Shown here in pieces: positions 60,683-64,000 of a DNA stretch of 64,000 bases. How positions within the stretch are numbered: the first letter of the stretch is position 1; each line of letters begins with the position of its first letter. The stretch spans positions 124,001 through 188,000 of the forward strand of contig DDUU01000051.1 in the NCBI GenBank assembly GCA_002344965.1, written 5' to 3'. The stretch comes from Candidatus Tepidiaquacellales bacterium UBA2330 (GTDB lineage Bacteria > Bacteroidota > Ignavibacteria > Tepidaquicellales > Tepidaquicellaceae). Under the pieces are notes generated by a model. That model was not told where the DNA came from and did not search any database. It was given only the letters and a program-made list of their open reading frames with translations. Both the position numbers and the translations under genes were made by a program.

Positions 60683-61777
60683 ATGAAAAATATTAAATAC
60701 GATCAGTTACGGGCAATGCTCTCGCTTACTAAAGCAAGCTTGAAAGCGCTGATGCGAAATCCTTCTGCTGTCGTTTTCAATCTGGTTTTCCCGCTGATTT
60801 TTATTTTGGTGTTCGGTTTCATCGGAGGAAGCAGTTTTAAAATTGATGTCGTTTTCGAAAAAAATTCCGATACTTCAAATCATATATATAAAGAGTTAGC
60901 TGAAAGTAATACCATCACCATTATAAAAAACCCGGATTATCAAAATGTATTTTCTGATTTGGAAAAAGGTAGAATTGACGCTGTCATAAATATTGAGAAC
61001 AGTCCGTCCGGACAGCAAATAATCAGTCTTAAAACCACTAAAGCTTCTCCCGAAAGAGGCAGTATTCTGAAAATGATTATTAGTGAAATTGTCAGCAAAC
61101 AGAATCTTGCTTTCACTGAAGCAAAAACACCTAAAACCGAGCTTAAAGAAATTGAAATCGAAGGAAGAAAATTTAAAACAATTGATTTTATTTTACCGGG
61201 TCAGCTTGGATTTTCTCTCCTCAGTGCCGGTGTGTTCGGAACAGCTTTTATTTTTATAAGTCTACGTCAGACTCTTGTTCTTAAAAGATTTTTTGCAACG
61301 CCTGTTAAAAAAGTTTACATCATTCTCGGTGAATCTCTAAGCCGTTTGATATTTTCAATTTTTACTTCAATAATTATCATTCTTTTAGGATATTATATCT
61401 TCGGATTTACTCTTGTTAACGGATTTGTCACTTTATTAAATATGCTTATCTTATCCGTTATCGCACTGATTGTTTTTCTCGGGTTCGGATTTGTAGTTTC
61501 AGGGATTGCGAAAAATGAGAGCGCTGTTCCGCCGATTGCAAATCTGATTACTCTTCCTCAGTTTCTGCTTGCAGGCACTTTCTTTCCAATATCAAATTTT
61601 CCGGAATGGCTGCAGCCCGTAAGCCGCGCACTGCCGCTTACTTATCTGAATGAAGCATTAAGAAAAATCTCGTTTGAAGGCGCTGGTATCTTTGATGTGT
61701 GGAAAGATATTTTAATAATGCTGATCTGGGGTGTTGTTATCTATTCAGTTGCCGTAAAAGTTTTTAAATGGGAATAA
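60683..61777 (+). CDS. ABC-2 type transporter permease
   Basis: The 364 residues have an N-terminal helix (FNLVFPLIFILVFGFIGG), a periplasmic loop of about 130 residues, then five helices including FILPGQLGFSLLSAGVFGTAFI, LFIFSIFTSIIIILL-like and FVVSGIAKNESAVPPIANLITLPQFLLAG, a pattern of ABC-2 (DrrB/YhgE-like) permeases. It works with the ATPase gene just upstream to export an unknown compound. A hairpin terminator follows its stop. Confidence 0.9.
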   Translation: MKNIKYDQLRAMLSLTKASLKALMRNPSAVVFNLVFPLIFILVFGFIGGSSFKIDVVFEKNSDTSNHIYKELAESNTITIIKNPDYQNVFSDLEKGRIDAVINIENSPSGQQIISLKTTKASPERGSILKMIISEIVSKQNLAFTEAKTPKTELKEIEIEGRKFKTIDFILPGQLGFSLLSAGVFGTAFIFISLRQTLVLKRFFATPVKKVYIILGESLSRLIFSIFTSIIIILLGYYIFGFTLVNGFVTLLNMLILSVIALIVFLGFGFVVSGIAKNESAVPPIANLITLPQFLLAGTFFPISNFPEWLQPVSRALPLTYLNEALRKISFEGAGIFDVWKDILIMLIWGVVIYSVAVKVFKWE

Positions 61778-61790
61778 ATCTTTAAACAGT

Positions 61791-61832
61791 AACCGCAGGC
61801 AAATACCTGCGGTTCTTTTTATTTTTTTTTAA
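61791..61832 (+). terminator. Rho-independent terminator of the ABC operon
   Basis: A 9-bp stem AACCGCAGG/CCTGCGGTT (61791-61799 and 61806-61814) with a 6-base loop is followed by TCTTTTTATTTTTTTTT. It is the best intrinsic terminator in the window for a plus-strand operon. Confidence 0.92.
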
Positions 61833-61904
61833 TTTTTTTCTTACTCATTACTCAATATCCGCAATCTATATCTTGCATTTCAATACTCGTAATCATAACT
61901 CATT

Positions 61905-61974
61905 ACTCGAAACTTGAAATTCGTAACTCGAAACTTGAAATTCGTAACTCGTAATTCGTAACTCGTAATTCGTA
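61905..61974. repeat. Short tandem repeats
   Basis: Two perfect 21-base units (61905-61925, 61926-61946) beginning ACTCGAAACTTG are followed by two perfect 14-base units ACTCGTAATTCGTA (61947-61974). The second unit is a shortened form of the first. The surrounding bases (61850-61980) carry further ACTC/ATTCG fragments. It lies between the ABC terminator and the 3' end of the LamG gene. Confidence 0.9.
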
Positions 61975-61987
61975 ATTTGTTATTGAA

Positions 61988-64000
61988 TTATGGCGTTATT
62001 TTCCCAACAAAATTAAACGAATTATTATCCGCAAATACCGCATCCGCAAGATCACTTACTTCATCGCCGTTTATGTCCGTAGAAAGATAACCCGATGCAA
62101 AATTAAAAGCATCATTATCGATAAGGCTTCCGTCACTTAGATCAATTGTTCCGTCCTGATTTACATCGCCGCTGTAAACGGCAAATCTTACCGGACTTGT
62201 GTCAACCTGCTGCATATTATTTCCAAATGCTCTGGTTATAAGATCTGTGAAGTTATATGATGACTGTTTTGTAAATTGCGTGAACTTTATTACAGTCGAA
62301 CTCCAGGTCTCTACGGAATTTCTGTGTTTTACCACAAGAAAATAATTTGTCAAAGGTTGAACTTTTGTAAACGGAACAAAAGCTGATCCTGATGTATTTA
62401 CTTTTGCCTTTGATGAATCTATTATCGAATAGGGTGATAGACTGCTTCGGATAAAATATCTTATAGTATCTGCTATCATCGAGTTTGATGATGAATTGTA
62501 AAACCCTTCTACCAGTGAAGTGCATTCAAGATTATATGGAAGAGTATTCTTCTCATTTATCTGAAGCCCCCAGCTGATCAGGATTCCCGTATCTGCACTG
62601 ACTTCATCAGTAATGCTGAGAATCCATTTACCTTTGGAATTGCTTCCTGAAAAAATTGCGTCAATGTCAAATAATGGTTTTATTCCCGGACCGAAGCTGA
62701 TATATCTGTTACTGAATTGCGAGCTGTCATTATCTGAATCGAATATGGTAACCAGATTTTTATTGCTGTCCATAAGTGATGTATTTGCGAATAACTCCGT
62801 CGATGCTCCGAGCGGACTTGTTATGGTTAACCTTAAGTTTTCTTCTCTGGTGTGATTTATTGCGACATAAATATTCAGATCGCTGATCGTTTCAGATGCT
62901 AAAATTTCAATCGTGTCTTTTATTGTTCCTGATGATCCGGATGCCGGTATTCTTTTCTGAGGCATGCTCAGATAATATCCACTCTGAAATTTTCCGGATG
63001 AATTATTAATTATCGGTGAATGCGGAATGCCTGAAACAAATGGAGCCGAATTATAATTAAAACTTGCAGTTCCTCTGAAATTCAATCTTGAACCATCATT
63101 AGTATTTGATAGAGTAGAACCGTCAAGATTATATGAAACATTTGTTACTGCGTCATTATCATTTGATTCATTTATGGATGAAAACATCTGCTTGTTTATA
63201 TCATCCATTGTTTTAATATCGCTTGTAATCCTTAACTCATCAATGTATCCGGTAAACCCTGCTGCAAAAGGATATACACCAACAAACAATGAATCCGATC
63301 CGTTATTAATATTTGCAGGAGCAATGTTTCCTATTGTTCCCCGTTTTCCGTTTACATAAAATTCAAATTGACCCGTAGCCGCAAAATATGTAAACGCAAC
63401 GTGCGACCATTGTTCTGTTTTTACTGAATCAGCTGAATTGATTTGTGTATTGTTAATATATGAAGTTAATTTTCCTGAGATCACTCTTAACCCGTAATCT
63501 GCATTACTGCTTGTTACAGGACCTTTATATAGTATTCCGTAATTTTGTGACTTGGGATATACCCAGCATTCTATCGTTAACTTTGTAACAGGACTGAGAG
63601 CAGGATTATCAGGCGCAGAGAGATAACCCGATGGACTCAAATTTACGCAGTCTGACATTTGATGAATTCCTGATGGTCTGTCTTTAAGATCAATCGCTGT
63701 TACATTTCTGATAAAACCGTGATTAAGTCTGTCGGAATGATCCATTGCAGAAAAAAAAGAACCTGATCCGGTATTGTTTTGAAATGGAATTGACAGTACC
63801 AGTCTGTTATATGTACCTGAACCGCTTACTCCTATTGTCGATTTTCTGAAAATAAATATCTCTAAGGGAGAAAGATTTGTATTCCAGATTCTAACTTCGT
63901 CTATCATTCCGGAAAATTCCGTAGATCCACCGGAAGATCCGATATAAAGTGAATCCGTATTTACTGTAGGTAGTGATCCTGCAATGGTTACAGAAGTGTC
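61988..64000 (-). CDS. Large secreted LamG and P-domain protein with dockerin-like C-terminus, N-terminus cut by window edge
   Basis: The frame is open to the right edge. Upstream of the first ATG (63907) it continues as DSLYIGSSGGSTEFSG before MIDEVRIWN, the usual end of a LamG/concanavalin-like domain, so the gene extends beyond 64000. In order: the end of one LamG-like domain, a full LamG-like domain (ending FTGYIDELRITSDIKT), a linker, a P-proprotein domain (SDLNIYVAINHTREENLRLTITSPLG...GKWILSITDEVSADTGILISWGLQINE), and a ~170-residue C-terminal module with two calcium-type repeats (GDVNQDGTIDLSDG, DINGDEVSDLAD) ending KITP. It is probably a surface or secreted adhesin or hydrolase; any catalytic part lies outside the window. 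Confidence 0.8.
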   Translation of the reverse strand, partial: DTSVTIAGSLPTVNTDSLYIGSSGGSTEFSGMIDEVRIWNTNLSPLEIFIFRKSTIGVSGSGTYNRLVLSIPFQNNTGSGSFFSAMDHSDRLNHGFIRNVTAIDLKDRPSGIHQMSDCVNLSPSGYLSAPDNPALSPVTKLTIECWVYPKSQNYGILYKGPVTSSNADYGLRVISGKLTSYINNTQINSADSVKTEQWSHVAFTYFAATGQFEFYVNGKRGTIGNIAPANINNGSDSLFVGVYPFAAGFTGYIDELRITSDIKTMDDINKQMFSSINESNDNDAVTNVSYNLDGSTLSNTNDGSRLNFRGTASFNYNSAPFVSGIPHSPIINNSSGKFQSGYYLSMPQKRIPASGSSGTIKDTIEILASETISDLNIYVAINHTREENLRLTITSPLGASTELFANTSLMDSNKNLVTIFDSDNDSSQFSNRYISFGPGIKPLFDIDAIFSGSNSKGKWILSITDEVSADTGILISWGLQINEKNTLPYNLECTSLVEGFYNSSSNSMIADTIRYFIRSSLSPYSIIDSSKAKVNTSGSAFVPFTKVQPLTNYFLVVKHRNSVETWSSTVIKFTQFTKQSSYNFTDLITRAFGNNMQQVDTSPVRFAVYSGDVNQDGTIDLSDGSLIDNDAFNFASGYLSTDINGDEVSDLADAVFADNNSFNFVGKITP

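Overview
The window is AT-rich, gene-dense DNA, almost certainly from a bacterium of the Bacteroidota/Chlorobi group and most like Ignavibacteria. The grounds are Kdo (LPS) synthesis, a bacillithiol enzyme (BshA), a fused alpha/beta E1 2-oxoacid dehydrogenase, CX4CH-type haem domains, secreted proteins ending in a shared dockerin-like module, very few Shine-Dalgarno sequences, and many probable TTG starts. The affiliation is inferred from gene content, not from a marker-gene tree. I found no rRNA, tRNA, CRISPR array, prophage or plasmid backbone.

Layout. 1-1551 (minus): a glycosyltransferase-like gene cut by the left edge and an outer-membrane barrel. 1626-9346 (plus): a run of TrmH, KdsA, a membrane-bound spermidine-synthase-like protein, two different phosphofructokinases and an APC permease. 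9424-15832: YciI-like protein, E1 fusion, ferritin, an orphan NuoG, a degenerate receiver domain and a DUF1579 protein. 16380-22977 (plus): malonate/methylmalonate-semialdehyde dehydrogenase, class III aminotransferase, NCS1 permease and dihydropyrimidinase, which together look like reductive pyrimidine (or hydantoin) catabolism. This block is split by a small IS200-like element with four palindromic REP copies. 23055-27867 (minus): two small unknowns, DeoC and GlgB with an acidic tail. 28019-28906 (plus): a di-haem protein with an in-frame minisatellite.

28924-42433 (minus): one long collinear block, from upstream to downstream biotin carboxylase, BCCP, PrsW-like protease, Wzx-like flippase, six glycosyltransferases (one broken by a frameshift), NadD, a Yip1-like protein and a Ste24-like protease. 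The glycosyltransferases and flippase form a surface-polysaccharide locus. 42729-57702: NTF2-like protein, a two-component system with a beta-propeller sensor, AtuA-like protein, TPR lipoprotein, SDR threonine dehydrogenase, a secreted alpha/beta hydrolase, EamA transporter, PEGA-like and PQQ-propeller proteins, a P-loop GTPase-like protein and BshA. 58106-64000: aldehyde dehydrogenase, an ABC exporter pair, and a large secreted LamG/P-domain protein cut by the right edge.

The most interesting non-gene signals are: (a) a ~255 bp non-coding repeat in two copies (16028-16280, 43421-43676) whose long terminal stem is kept by a compensatory base change; (b) the REP/transposase unit at 17838-18604; (c) a ~170-residue C-terminal module shared by two otherwise unrelated secreted proteins; (d) a duplicated bshA 3' end with its hairpins at 57669-57914.
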